Positions 36,415 to 48,763 of a DNA stretch of 64,000 nt are shown one piece after another. The translations under genes and the position numbers were made by a program. Position 1 is the stretch's first letter. Each line of letters starts with the position of its first letter. The stretch comes from Aquilaria yunnanensis (taxonomy: Eukaryota > Streptophyta > Magnoliopsida > Malvales > Thymelaeaceae), in assembly GCA_039654915.1 (NCBI GenBank), contig CM077593.1, positions 113,075,413-113,139,412 on the forward strand, in the 5' to 3' direction. A model generated the notes under the pieces. The model did not search any database and was not told the DNA's origin. It worked only from the letters and a program-made list of their open reading frames with translations.

Positions 36415-37399
36415 TTGCACTAAATGTAGTGAAAGTTACGTATAAAATTTTTACTGTACATCAGGAAAAAGTCTCATTGAATTTTAGGGGTTAATGTATG
36501 ATAGAATACAACCAAATAACTGATCCCACATTTTTTGTAATTAGTGAGCATGCAAAATTTAATACAAATTTTACAAAGAAACTCTAGTACATTATTTGTT
36601 AGCAAACAAATTGATGGCTCAGAATATCATCGAATAAAGGGTTGCTTTCATTTATCATCGGGTGAGCCTCCTCGTTGCACTTGCACATGGCCTGCATTTA
36701 AGAAATTCATACGCTCATCGGGTAAGTGGGTCTCACTCCATCAACCCTATGCCCCTCTCACGCTTCAACCAGCTTCTCACCCAGAAACCTTTTTTATTTC
36801 CTCAGATCTGCTGCATGAAAGCCAAATGGTCTTTTATAAAAACCAAGAGGGTCAAAAATTAATAAAAATATAAAAAGCTGTCTGCAACAATAAAGCCAAT
36901 AAATTTGACCTTCCACTTGGAACTATCTTCTTAATCTGTCCACTATTTGGTTGAAAAGACCAAAAGATATAAAATAAACCACATTTTGGCTCATTCAGTT
37001 TGTTAAACCCGTGAACAGATATCCGAACTCCTATGATTGTCCTCCAATGCCACAAAGACAACTTCCGCTACTACTCAAAGCCCATGAAACATAACTGTTT
37101 CAAAGGGTTTTAGATGCATTCGAGAGCAGACCCCCCTCTTCTCTCTTCTCTTCCCTTGTAAATCTTGGTTAGTTGTGCCAAGCTAATACAAACCTGCTAC
37201 AAAGGGGTTCAGTATTCTGGCTGACTAGAAACGTTTGCCCTCCTTTGCCATTCTCTCTAGTTTTGGGTGTCACGGGCGTTGATTCTATGCCTTTTCTGTC
37301 CCAAGCAGATAGTCTCTCGCCCACCCCACCTGGTTAATACTTTTTATATTGTTCATCTACTGTTCTACTCCTCTGCCCTCAGCCTACATTTTGACAATC
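36415..37399. promoter_or_regulatory. Upstream region of the peroxidase gene
   Basis: About 1 kb before the peroxidase start. TTTTATAAAAACC at 36834-36846 and TTTTTATATT at 37341-37350 are TATA-like; the second is close enough to the ATG to leave only a very short leader. Which, if either, is used cannot be told. Two short open frames here (36544-36873, 36662-36862) do not look real. Confidence 0.3.
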
Positions 37400-38898
37400 A
37401 TGGCTCTCGTCTTGTCTCCATCTCTTACATCGTTTGTTTTCACTTGTCTTCTGCTTTTGTTGCTCTCTCCAAACACACCCACATTTTGTCAAGCACGAAA
37501 GACCAACACCACTCGCAGGCAACGCCAACTGAGCGTGGATTACTACGCAAAAACCTGCCCCAAGGCCGAGCAACTCATCGGTTCAATCACTTCACAGCAA
37601 TTCAAAGAGGCACCTGAATCGGCACCAGCCACCATCCGTCTCTTCTTCCACGACTGTTTTGTAGAAGTAACTAAAGCTGCATAGTTTTTCCACACATGCA
37701 CGTGGATAGCTAAAGCTGTGTAATGAAGTCATCTAACATGCAGTGTGGGGTAATTGTTGTAGGGATGTGATGGATCGATACTTATAAACACCCCACCTGG
37801 AAGTAAGGTATTGGCTGAGAAGGATGCAGAGGATAATAAAGATTTGAGAATGGAAGGGTTTGAGATAGTGAGGCAGGCCAAGAAATTGGTGGAGAGCAAG
37901 TGTCCTGGTGCTGTTTCTTGTGCAGACATTCTTGCAATTTCAGCCAGAGATTTTGTTCACATGGTTAGCACTCTTTTCCTGTTTTCTTTTTGGTTAGTTT
38001 TTACAACGTCCTTCGACAATCTGGTTCATCCCTTAAACTAAGCTCCAAGCTTTTTCTAATTAAAATACAACTTCAGATTTTCAGGGTTCAAAATTTTTTG
38101 TATAGTTGAATTAGCTTCTTTGTAGGATAGAACCTCTGGGGGTTTTACCGAGATTCTCCATTTGACTGGACCATCCGGTGCCAATATTTGCTTTCAATTC
38201 AAAGTTTGAGTTAAAAGCAAATTTGGCCACTTAAGGGTCTAGTGTCTGGAAAAGAGCCTATTTTGTAAGGTATTTCATGTTCTTTGGCCAGCATTGTGCT
38301 GATTGCCTTTCCGGTGCAGGCAGGGGGGCCTTATTACCAAGTGAAGAAAGGGAGATGGGATGGCCGAATATCAATGGCATCTAGGGTATCCTACAATCTT
38401 CCACACCCAAATTCAACTGTTGATCAACTTATCAAGCTCTTCAATTCAAAAGGATTAACTCTAGCGGACTTAGTTGTCCTCTCTGGTGCACATACAATCG
38501 GCTTTTCCCACTGCAAACACTTTCTTAGCCGACTATATGATTTTCAAGGCACCAAGAAACCAGATCCCGACATGGACCCAAGACTCCTTAAGGCCTTAAA
38601 AATGTCATGCCCACAACAAGGTGGCAACACTGATATTGTTGCTCCTTTTGACGTTACTACCCCATTCTTATTTGACCATGCCTATTACGCAAACTTAGAA
38701 GCGAAATTGGGCTTGTTGGCCTCAGACCAAGCTTTGGTTTTGGATAATAGGACAAAGCCCATAGTTGAAGACCTGGGCAGGAATAAGAACAAATTCTTTC
38801 AAGCCTTTTCTGCAGCTATGGTGAAGATGGGGTCAATAGGTGTTAAAAGAGGAAGGAAACATGGGGAGAAAAGGAGAGACTGCAGTTTGCACATGTGA
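37400..38898 (+). CDS. Class III secretory peroxidase (peroxidase 19-like)
   Basis: Three exons (37400-37666, 37763-37963, 38320-38898) join in frame to 348 residues. Residues 1 to about 30 form a signal peptide with a leucine-rich core. RLFFHDCF at 80-87 gives the distal Arg80 and His84; [12 protein letters not shown] at 210-221 gives the proximal haem ligand His214. Conserved cysteines appear in [24 protein letters not shown] and near the C-terminus (CSLHM). Family enzymes use H2O2 to oxidise phenolics in the cell wall or vacuole, in lignification and defence. The [11 protein letters not shown] segment and the [17 protein letters not shown] segment are closest, from memory, to Arabidopsis peroxidase 19. 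The start is the only ATG giving a signal peptide. It converges on SNI1 with 391 bp between the stop codons. Confidence 0.95.
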
Positions 38899-39289
38899 AT
38901 CTTGCTACTTGATTTCCTTTTCCTTTCTTTTCTTCTCCTATTCGTTCTTTGGTTAACATTGAGGGCCTTTAGCACTGATATCTACACTTGGAATCAGTCA
39001 TAGATCATGTCACCTTGTGAATGTTAGGAGTTCAGTTTGAAGAAACAACAATTAAGACAGCATGGTGAGTGAACGTTCCATCGAGCCCCAAGAAGTACAT
39101 CTCACATGCCTAACGTCAAAAAGGACATACAAAATGTTGCTTTTTATTCATTTGATAAATACCCAAGTTAAAGCGCCACCCTGTGTTCAAGGACTGGAGC
39201 TAGGACATTTACGCAGAGATAATTAACCAAGTTAACTCAAAGATGGAAGACTTAGCATAGAGCACGAGATGGCACCCGTGATTGACCTC
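38899..39289. other. Shared 3' flank of convergent peroxidase and SNI1 genes
   Basis: Contains both 3' untranslated regions. A pyrimidine-rich tract (38908-38950) follows the peroxidase stop. No ORF or repeat seen. Confidence 0.4.
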
Positions 39290-42200
39290 CTATGAAGTCG
39301 TTGCAAGCAGAGTTGCGGCAGTAAACAGTGCCTCTTTTCCTAATTGTGAAATCTCAATGTTTCTGACAGATTTTACATCATAAGATGATCTTAGTTTCTA
39401 TTTAGTAGAACAGAATAATATATTGACGACAGAAATAGGCATCTTACTCATCCAAACTTCTCAGGCTATTGTACGCAGCAATCAGATCCTCACATCTTTC
39501 TGTAACAGAGAGGTTCTTTCCTTCACACTTTCCCATTGACGTGACTTCAAGCTCTGTCTGGGATGACATTGACAAATGAGCCTGAAAGATAAGACAAGCA
39601 TCCTTTGTTAGCACCTAAGATCAAAATAATATCAAGATAAAGTTAGGCAGGAGCTGGAAAGTTGATATATTTGCTATTGTAATTATTGACTTTCCATTTG
39701 TACCTGTCACTTCATTATAACTACAGGTGCGCTCTATGGTTTAAGCACTCAAATCATTTCCCAAAAATTATTTTCTACATTTTTGTTAGCACAAGTGAAA
39801 ATTTTAACGTCTCACCTGAAAAGCATGCACCAAGAGAAACTGAACTACATCTACATTAAGTTTCTTTATAATACTTCCCATGCTGCTGCTATTTGAAAAG
39901 TACTTCAGAACTCCACTAAGTGTTAGATCACCAGAATTTTCACTTGATCTCCGAGTGCGAACAGAAGCCTGCATGGCATATGTTCACATAAGCATCGGTC
40001 TTTAAAGGAAGAATATGCCAAAAAAGAATGAAAAAACCACTTAACCTATAGGTAGCTACTTTAATGACTAACCTTTGGATTATATTTCACAAAATATTGA
40101 GTGATAATCTCAAGCTTCTGTTTTGGATCATTAAATACCTGCCACAACGTCTATCAGTACTGGAACCAAAAAAGAGAAAATCACTTGAATGTCAGCAAAC
40201 AATTGAATCACTATTGAATCTAGGACACACTTTCTTTAGCATGGAGACAATGGAGATCACCATTTTCCCTACTGTATATATGGGTGTGTTTGCAAACAAT
40301 TCACATGGTAGGATAGATAGGGAGAGGGAGAGAGTGAAAGAGAACTTGAGAACCAGTTGACCACCTGAAGAAATGAGAAGAGAAGTTTTTGGTCATAAGC
40401 CAGCTCCTCTAAAATAATATCAGCCACCCGGGTCCTGTACACAAAAAAAAAATTGCGTAGCACTTTGTACACACAGTTAGGGGCAAAAAGAAAAGAAAGA
40501 CGAAAATCATGACACAGGAAAACTCAGAATACCTTACACCATCTGCTCTTGTGGTGTGGCCGTCATTATCTGCTTGCTTCTTTGACAAGTCAAGCTCCAT
40601 AATCTTACAAAATTAAAGCAAGAAAAAGCTTTTGTGAAATTACCGGAACTACAACTATGTTAAACCATGTTACAAGCTTACCATTGTTATCAGTTTCTGT
40701 GTAGCCAAGCAAGTACTCTTCTGTGCTTCAATAGAAGCAATTGCAGCAGCATTATCATGATTTCTGTACGAGTTCTTTGCAAGACCTGAGATTTCAATCT
40801 TATTACTGCTTCTGTTATAAGCTTCACAGGGTCTGCACATGAGAGTTAGGCACTCTTTCATAAGAGCTCTGTAGTTGACTCTTCTTGAACTCTACAAACA
40901 AAGTTAATCTATATCAAACACTGGTGAAGCCTCAGATAATGCTACGTGTAACAGCACATATACAATAAGACAAAAGGAAGTGGGTGCTAAGTCCATACCA
41001 GAAGCATATTCAGTAAAGACTCTCGCAGAATGCCCCAGTTTCCAGTTTCTGGAAAAAGATAGGGACTGTTGATTACAGATGAAAGACAAAACAAAACAGG
41101 AGATGTATATTGTTTTACCTTTATATGCATCATTCCGAGGTACAAAATCTCCTTCAAGAATGTTAACAAGATAGTGAAACAATAACATAGCACCTAGTAC
41201 CTGTACTAGATCATGTGAGAACCAACAGAATGGTAAAGTCAATGATTCATCAAATGGAACAAATAGATGTCCTCACAAACTACAGTTAAGCTGAGAAGTA
41301 ACCATTATCAAGCAACAAAAGAAGGGTAAAAGATCAGAGGTGAAAAAGAGATGCCTAAAGCCATCTGAGATAATCTACTTAGTGCAGTTGATAGGACTGC
41401 ATGAGTAAACAAATAATCCATTTTCAGGTATACTCATGCCAGAAGTAAGTCAACTGGAAGTGCTGGATAGATAACGTTCAACATCAAGGCTCAGCACAAC
41501 TACAAACCAATGCCTGATCCAGAGATATGGATCATTGAATATTCAAGCAAAAATTTATAGTTTTGGAAATTAATAAGTACTCTGGTAGCCATGTGCCACT
41601 GCCAATAATATCCAGTTATAAAAAGCACCCAAAAAATAATAAAAAAAAATAAGCCAAAATAAAGAGGATAGTATGTCCTGCAAGTCTGCAAAATTCAATT
41701 TGGCAGTGAAGACCCAAATTGGTATTGTTGGTTCATAATGGCAACTTATATGATCGTATTCCATTCTTTTGTTCAAGGCCATGATGAATAACAATATCTC
41801 AGAGCCCAGGTCTAAACAACATGTTTGACATCAATTGTCAACAGTTTGCAGCATTTCCACCATGAAGATGGCCAGATAAAAGGTCTTGCCATCACATAAG
41901 CAATGACAAAAATAGCCCCTCTTTCTACTGAACTTCCATTGCATGAAAAAAAGAGAAAAAAAAAAACATACTAACCTTGGTGTCAAATGCTTTATAATTA
42001 GATTCATGAGCCACTTCATTAAGCTTCTGCACCAATTCATTAAATCCCTACAAATAGAAGAAACAGTTGAATAAAAGCAGACATAATGGTGATAAGCAAT
42101 CAAAGTTCAGGTCCACAAACTCAATGAACACCAGAATGACTGAGTCCGAATTGAAAACATAGTCAGAACCATTATACTTTTACTTTTAAGAAAGCGAGCT

Positions 42201-43366
42201 CATGGAAAAGGATGTCAAACAGCTGGGAAGTGCAAGTTTGCTATATGGTGACAGTAGAGGTGTGTGAGGGTGCAAAAAGAGGAGCGATGGAGCATTATAA
42301 TCAAGAACGTGGAGAGACAGGCAGAAACCAGTGTTTGGAGTGTCAACTAGCACGATAAGTGAACCCAAATTTCTATAGAGAGAAGAGCATAATAACACCA
42401 TAAAGATCTAACTATCAGAGAAATTTTCACACATACAAAGATCAAGTAAATTCAAGTCTACCACGTAAACTCCACAGTGCCAAAACCAGCTGACTGCTTG
42501 GGCAACTACCACACATACGGTAAATCAAGCCAGGTGCAATAACCCTTTACTCACCATAGGATCATACAGTGCACTTGAGCACCCATTACCAGTGTCTCCC
42601 CTGGTAGACACAACATCTGACCCAAGCACAAATGGCGACAACTAGCAGAAAAGGAGAAGCTTTTAGGAATCAGATGCGAGACAGAAGGAACACATTAACC
42701 TTATTACATAAGATAAGAAGCGGCAATCACCTCATTAGCCACAACAAGCTCAGGTGATGCTCTGCCAGGTGTTTTCTTGATATGCACCAGAGGGAATCTC
42801 TGCATCAAAAAGCATTCTTATAATTCACCCACAAAATAAATGGAAAAGAAAAAGTAAATCAAAGCAACTAATTACCTGATTCAAGTCATTCAGGAGATGA
42901 TAGCTCGCCATTATTAGTTCTAGTGATTGCCCAGACCTCAGAATTTGGAGAATCGCCTCAAAAATTTTACTTCAAAACGAATTATGCAGTATCAAACAGC
43001 CAAAACAATAACAAGTTAACAACAACAACAACCAGTCCCCAACTCATCCATCGATTTCACAGAGATACACAGAACTCGCGAATTTAACTTACGCAGTGGG
43101 CGGAGACCCATTTTTTGGAACAAGCGACGTAACTCGAACGACTTGGAGGAAATCAAGACCTAGAGAAGAATTATAACGAAGGAATAAGTCCAGTGTTCCC
43201 TCGGTTTCCAGAGAGAAACAAGGAAGTAGAAAATAGGCAAGTTTAGCTTACGATCATCGTTGGCCTCTTGAGAATCGTTGTGCAACTCATTGGGATCAAG
43301 GATCGCTAGGGTGTTCTCTTCCATGCCGCTGTATCTGGAGATGTTGCCGTCTCTCTTTCTCTTCAT
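39290..43366 (-). CDS. SNI1: SNI1, negative regulator of systemic acquired resistance
   Basis: Fifteen exons join in frame to 470 residues: 43366-43252, 43159-43093, 42969-42876, 42799-42731, 42641-42555, 42047-41976, 41200-41119, 41048-40999, 40891-40682, 40603-40533, 40434-40365, 40138-40073, 39968-39816, 39581-39448, 39362-39290. It aligns by eye with Arabidopsis SNI1 along its length: EENTLAILD, LQVVRVTSLVPKNGSPPT, ETGNWGILRESLLNMLL, MELDLSKKQAD, DGVRTRVADIILEELAYD, VFNDPKQKLEI and the terminal LGKEALFTAATLL. Known role: nuclear leucine-rich alpha-helical protein, repressor of PR genes and of homologous recombination, later placed as an NSE5/6-type subunit of the SMC5/6 complex. It is somewhat longer than the roughly 430-residue Arabidopsis protein, partly from an insertion near the exon 9 serine/asparagine-rich stretch. 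ATG 43366 is used; an in-frame TTG lies upstream. Confidence 0.94.
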
Positions 43367-43526
43367 CGTTTCCTGCTCCAATTCTTAGAACCCTAACCCT
43401 TGAGACCCCAATCTAAAAGGTCTGTTTTCCCGCGCAAACTCTGCCCGTCAGTTATATAAGAATTTTTTCGTTTTTCATAATCATGTACAAATAAGCGTAT
43501 TTCTGTCTGGGCCTCAAACTTTTTAC

Positions 43527-44996
43527 GGGTAAAATTTATTTATAACCCCTAACCTTGTCATCTTAAAAAGGTCTCTAACTTCCATTTTATCCTCTTACCT
43601 ACTTTTATCTCAACCATGGTTATTCAATTAATTTCACTATTAAATTTAACAGAATTTTAAGATAAATGTTAACTTTAATCCCTATATTTTTTTTCTTCAC
43701 ATTCAAAGCACTCTCATTTTTTTTGTTTTGAGAATTCTCACTTTTTCTCTCTCATTAATTCCAACTTTCCAGAAAAGCAAAACTTTTTTGGCCCTCTCTC
43801 ACCTCCAAAACATCCCCCCTCTGCCCCCAGTAGCTACCTTCTGATCGCTAGCCTTTAGGCCAAGCAACGCAATCAAGAAACGACAGCCCCAAGCAATCTG
43901 AGCCACCAGTGATCTAGTCCACGAAGAGCTCAAATAACAGTAATCCCTAGCGAAGAGCTCGAGCCTTCTAGTAATCCCTCGTGAAAGGCTCTCGTCTTCC
44001 GGTAATCCCTCTAAAGTCACCCATGGAGGTGTGAACATCAGAGATCAACTCCTATGGCCTCGCCGACTAGCTGATCTGGATAAGAACCCATTGAGGTCAA
44101 TGAGAAGGATGGGCAGATCTAGCGCAAGCATCTGCAATCAACTCCATGTTCAGAGGTCGCGTAGGCCTTCATCCCCAAATTCATCGCGGCACCAACAATG
44201 GTGGTTCTAGGATTCGAATTGGGGTCCAAGTCTGAAGCGGGTAAGATGAAGAGGCAGCCTCGATGGTGTCTAGTCAGGTGATTCAGCAGCCATGTGACGA
44301 TTTGGAGCATAGGAATGGTGAAGACGAACATGGCTGTGAGAATTGCAGCTCCGATTGATGATTTCACCATGCCCATGCTGGTTCAATCTAGCCGGTTTAT
44401 AAATGTTCAGTTTCGTTTTGAATTATTTTGCTTGTATTTATGAAGTTCTGTTCTTATATGGCTGCTTTGAGAATGATAGATCGATGATTTTTTTGTGGAG
44501 TGAGTGATTTTGTGGTTCTTTAAAACTTTTTCATAACTGGGTTCTGGGTCAGGCTTTGGATGATTTTCATTTTAATGAGCTGAGAAATCTGGAGTTCGAA
44601 GAATCAGATCCGGACTCGAAAAAGGCGGAAGGAAAAGATGAGAAAATAGCAAAGGGGGAATGTGAGAGGGTTGCCGAGGAAATGAAAGGTGGCATGGCGA
44701 AGGTTGTGTGGATGTGGGTGAAGAGAAGAAAGATGGTTAGATCCGAGACGGGAAAGCGATGATGATGGTGCATCTGTGTGATCAATTGGGTTGGGGGTGC
44801 TTTTAACGGGAGGAAGAAAAAATATGAACAATAGTTGACATTTACAACAAAATTTTCATTAAAGTTAATTATAAAATTGACAAAAAAACTATGATTGGAA
44901 CAAAATATGATAGGTTAAAAACTTTAAAGAACAAAATGAAAATTAGGCTCATTCAGACAATATAAAAAGGTTATAGAGCACAAATAAATTTTACAT
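43527..44996. mobile_element. Long-inverted-repeat foldback element, about 1.47 kb
   Basis: The left arm starts GGGTAAAATTTATTTATAAC and the right arm ends ...CAAATAAATTTTACAT. The complementarity continues inward through AACCTT, ATTTTATCCTC and TTAAAATTCTG/CAAAATTTTCATTAAAGTT-like blocks for about 170 bp. Both arms resemble those of the element at 5640-8690, so they form one family. Flanking 9-mers agree weakly (6 of 9). Interior frames (43799-44038, 44119-44376 on minus; 44556-44762 on plus) are unrecognised and may be scraps of captured genes. Confidence 0.72.
43918..44011. repeat. Three tandem 31-bp units inside the foldback element
   Basis: Three consecutive imperfect units follow the pattern CGAAGAGCTC...AGTAATCCCT, the third reading AAAGGCTCTC...GGTAATCCCT. 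They sit in the interior of the element, outside its arms. Confidence 0.7.
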
Positions 44997-45764
44997 TTTT
45001 TTTTCTTCAAGCCATGTACGAGTAAATGTGACTCAAACCCAAGTCCAGCCTTGGACAGTGTCCTGTCCCTTATGATGTAGCAGTCATGTAAGAATTCTAT
45101 CTAGGAGAGCAGGTTTCCTATTTATTTTTTTTCTTTTTAAAGGAAAAAAAGAAACTTTTTCAGTAATAATACAACTACCAAGGAACAAAAATTGGCCAGA
45201 CTGAAGACAAGTGTCAAGTGACTTTAGAGGATTCTACCCCTTGTTTGACACAATCATCAGGAGATTCTATTTCTAAAGTCGAAGACTATTTATTATCTTA
45301 TGTTGGCAAAGTCTAGTTAGTTCAATCAGCGGTTTAGAGGATTCATATATATTAAGCTTCTGCTTTTGTTATTCAGATCACTGCTCTTAATCAGATTGAA
45401 GCAAGATTCAGAAGCCTTTTGAGGTTTAAAAAGTTCAGTATACTATATTCCTCAAGTTCAAACTTGGTATCTCATGCTGGTAGAGTCTAGTTAGTTTAGC
45501 TAGTGCTTTGGAACATATTGAACTTCTATGTTTGTTCTTAGTCAAATTGAAGTTTTTTCAATTTAAGAAGTAGCAAAAGCTATCAGGAATAGAGTCCCTA
45601 TTAATTGGGAAAAAATGTAACTGCTCCTAAATCGAAAGGAGGACTTGGCCTGCACTACATCATATTAAAATCTAAGAAGGATATTTCAGGGGTCCAAGTC
45701 CAATGTTTTCATTATTAGCACTTGAACATCAATGATTTATGGCCAGTTCAAAAATCTCTAAGTG
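44997..45764. other. Intergenic, nothing recognised
   Basis: Contains loosely repeated words (AAGTCTAGTTAGTT.., CAGATTGAAG) at 45300-45560, suggesting decayed repeats. No gene. Confidence 0.3.
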
Positions 45765-45769
45765 ACTCT

Positions 45770-46344
45770 TGTTGGATATTATTTCAATAAATAGTTTTAA
45801 ATATATATAACTAATTACTTTATAGCCGTTTAGGATTTTTAAACGTATGTTTTATTTCTCCTAGTTTACTACCCGTTAGGCTATATTATTAGCCTTAAAT
45901 TATAAACAGCTAGCTACAATTAATTTCCAACGTTTTACTTTCATCACACACACACACACACATATATATATAGCCCTGTTTCATCTGACATACATATATA
46001 TATTCTTTGGTCTATCCCTCTCTCCTATTATTTATATTTTTCACAAATATATTTTCTTTATCTCCAAAAATAATATTGGGTAAAGAAATGTGTTAGTGGA
46101 GCTTTGTTCTACCATAGTGCAAGTGTGAGTAGAACTGCAACAACAAAGTTGGGCTGTTGTATCCTGAGAGCGGCGTGACCCGAGGCCATTGCACAGGTGT
46201 AGCACGAAACGTCCAAAAGAAAGTGGGCAGCTCCACGCCTCAACTCAAAATCCTTTGTATCATCGGTGATATTATTTTTATTTTAGATTATTATCTTTAA
46301 TTTTATTTTTCTTTTGTATCGATTTTTTGCCACAAGGAACAACA
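45770..46344. mobile_element. Solo LTR, 575 bp, perfect 5-bp TSD
   Basis: It starts TGTTGGATATTATTTC and ends GCCACAAGGAACAACA, with TGTTG/CAACA inverted tips. The 5-bp duplication ACTCT flanks it (45765-45769 and 46345-46349). A CA/TA microsatellite lies inside at 45946-45971. No second LTR or internal coding region is present, so it is a recombined solo LTR, unrelated in sequence to the one at 3633-4984. Confidence 0.85.
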
Positions 46345-46349
46345 ACTCT

Positions 46350-47227
46350 TGCACGTGGCAAATGATGATCAAGATTAGGAATTGAGTGAACACTAATCCC
46401 ACTATTAAACATTTACCAAATTTCCATATCAATCAGATGATAAACAATATCTTAGGAAAATTTCTAATTGTTTGAGGAGAAAATATGCCAATTGTGCATG
46501 GACATTTATTTGCTCAGAGGCTCTAGCAATGCCTACGCTTTTGTTCAGTAATAAGCTTAAAACTCCAAACAAAATGTGGACATGGGGGGGTTTTTCCCCC
46601 ATACAAGATGTTACCTGTGTGAAATTGATGAAAAGACAAATAACCATCATTCTCTAACTTCAAGTGGTCTCTAAATGTATAGAATCTTTGTGTTGAGAGG
46701 TATCATATCAACTTAGTGGACAACACTTCCAATGGCAATCATTAAGATATGTCAAAGTCACACTAATCTTCGTGCTAGCCAAACAAATCAGTGGCAGATT
46801 TATATCCTTTTTCAGCTTCAAGTATCATGGCATGACTTCATCTCCTCTACAGGGATTTTGTCTCATAGCCTTTTAAGTTTGTTATTCCTTTCTCTTCTCA
46901 TCATAATACTCTAATTAATAAAAAAAACAGAGTTATCTTTGTGTAAAAAAGTGATATGTTTTAAAAACAAATATAGGGAGTGTCGTAAAATCCATGCCTG
47001 AATTCTCACAACTTCTTTCATAGCTGCAATATCATATATGATCTAAAAGAAACTCTCGATGCATGTGACAAAGCTTCCAAATTGCCCAGAAGTGAGAATT
47101 ACTTCTATCTTGTATTGGGCTTCACAATCTTCTTGGATTAGACTAAGATTACTGGGTATGCCAGTAAGAAATAATTTTGAGGTTCTATGCAAATGCATGT
47201 TATTTAATTTACAAAACAATTCTTAAA
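46350..47227. other. Intergenic, nothing recognised
   Basis: AT-rich with several short open frames that lack any recognisable protein character. No repeat ends defined. Confidence 0.3.
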
Positions 47228-47995
47228 GGGTAAAAGGAAAATTTTATCATTAAATTATAAGGATAAAGTAATTTTGTCATTAAACTTTTTCCTGTGAGTA
47301 AACTTGTCATTAACATTTTTGCTGTGGACAATTTCACCACTAGCCATTAAATGATAAGAATATTCTGTTTATTCAAAGAATATTCTATAGCACAACTCTT
47401 AAACTAGTCTCTAAATGTTTTCTCCTTAAACTCTAACTACCTAAACCTTTCACAGCACTTAAATGAATCAAAACTCTATGTTTGACCACACCCCCCATTG
47501 TTGAGCCTTCTTGTTTTCACATTCCTTATTGTCACCAAGAAATCCTTTAACATTTTTGTCATTTATTTTTTATTTTAGAATTACAGTGCCTCAGTATTTA
47601 GTCTCATATGCATCAATTGAATATTATTTTATTAAGGTTTGTTCTAAAAAGCATTTCTAGAAGCATTGTCGAGATGTGTATATGAGTGAAGGTGATGCTA
47701 GCGGCGAAAAAGGTGAAGGGTGTTGAAGGCTAAGGCTATAGGGGTTTTGTACATCGAAGATGATAGTAAAAATGATAGATTCAGAAACTTAGAAGTCATG
47801 GTGTTATGTAAAGGAAATTTAAAATTGAAACTTACAGTTTATCTTTTTTTTAGTGACAGATTTGCTCCTAACATAAAACATTTATGACAAATTTGCACAT
47901 TTCAAAAAAATTAATGACAAATTTACCCACAAAAAAAAATATTGACAAATTTATTCTATCCTTATAGTTTAATGATAAATTTGCTCCCTTTACCC
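47228..47995. mobile_element. Foldback element with GGGTAAA termini
   Basis: The left arm GGGTAAAAGGAAAATTTTATC pairs with the right-arm complement GGGTAAAGGGAGCAAATTTATC. Pairing continues through the CATTAAATTATAAGGAT and GTAAACTTGTCATTAA blocks for at least 110 bp. The spacer is about 500 bp and non-coding. The flanking 9-mers do not clearly match, so the insertion is old or the ends are imprecise. Confidence 0.7.
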
Positions 47996-48754
47996 TTTTT
48001 TTAATAGCATTTAATATCAATATTTTAAATTATAATTTAAACTGAATAATATTTGCCACTCAATAACTTCAAACTACTCAACAATAGTTTGACATTATTA
48101 CAAGTTTTGAAAAAAAAAAGTGAAAGGGATAGAAAGTAATAACCAATTTTAAAAACCAAAATGACATTATTAATTAAATATGATTAAAAAATTAAAAATA
48201 TAGAAAAAGTACATATAAACAATGAAAATTAAATAAAAATTAAATCATAAAAAGCTAATAGGGTAAGTAAAAAGAGACAATATACATAAATATATTATGT
48301 CATTTGAAAAAAAAATAATTAGTGAGGTAATTTATATGTTAAGGAGAAAACTTAAAAGAGAATTAAAAGTTGGGGTCTCAAAGTGCAATTAATCTATTGA
48401 TTTTAAATTCTAAGAAAAGACAGCAGAGAAATTAGTGTAGGTGCCTTAAAACCTTAGGGGACTTTTAAATTTTTTTTTAAATAATAGTAGACAAAGTATA
48501 ATTTAGTGTAAAAGACAGGGACAAAATGTAATTCACTCTATATTTTTTGTAAATGAAAATAATCATGTAAGTTTGGATGCAAATGATAAAATGACAATCA
48601 ATACCAAAATAAAAAAATAATTAAAACTTCACTTAGATAGTGAAAAAGTGACATGCATTATAAAACGTGGAAGTGTGATGTTAATGGACAAAATAGCACA
48701 TTTTGGATGTTAGAAGTGAAAATAAGTTTATACATAAAGCTTAGGGACCACATG
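47996..48754. other. AT-rich intergenic DNA
   Basis: Resembles a decayed family B element (AATTATAATTTAAACTGAATAA-like segments and CCTTAGGGGACTTTTAAA) without two intact ends. No gene. Confidence 0.3.
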
Positions 48755-48763
48755 CTTAGTTTA

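Noticed and set aside
36544..36873. 109-codon frame upstream of the peroxidase
   Set aside because: No family resemblance, no splice partners, and AT-rich composition; treated as chance.
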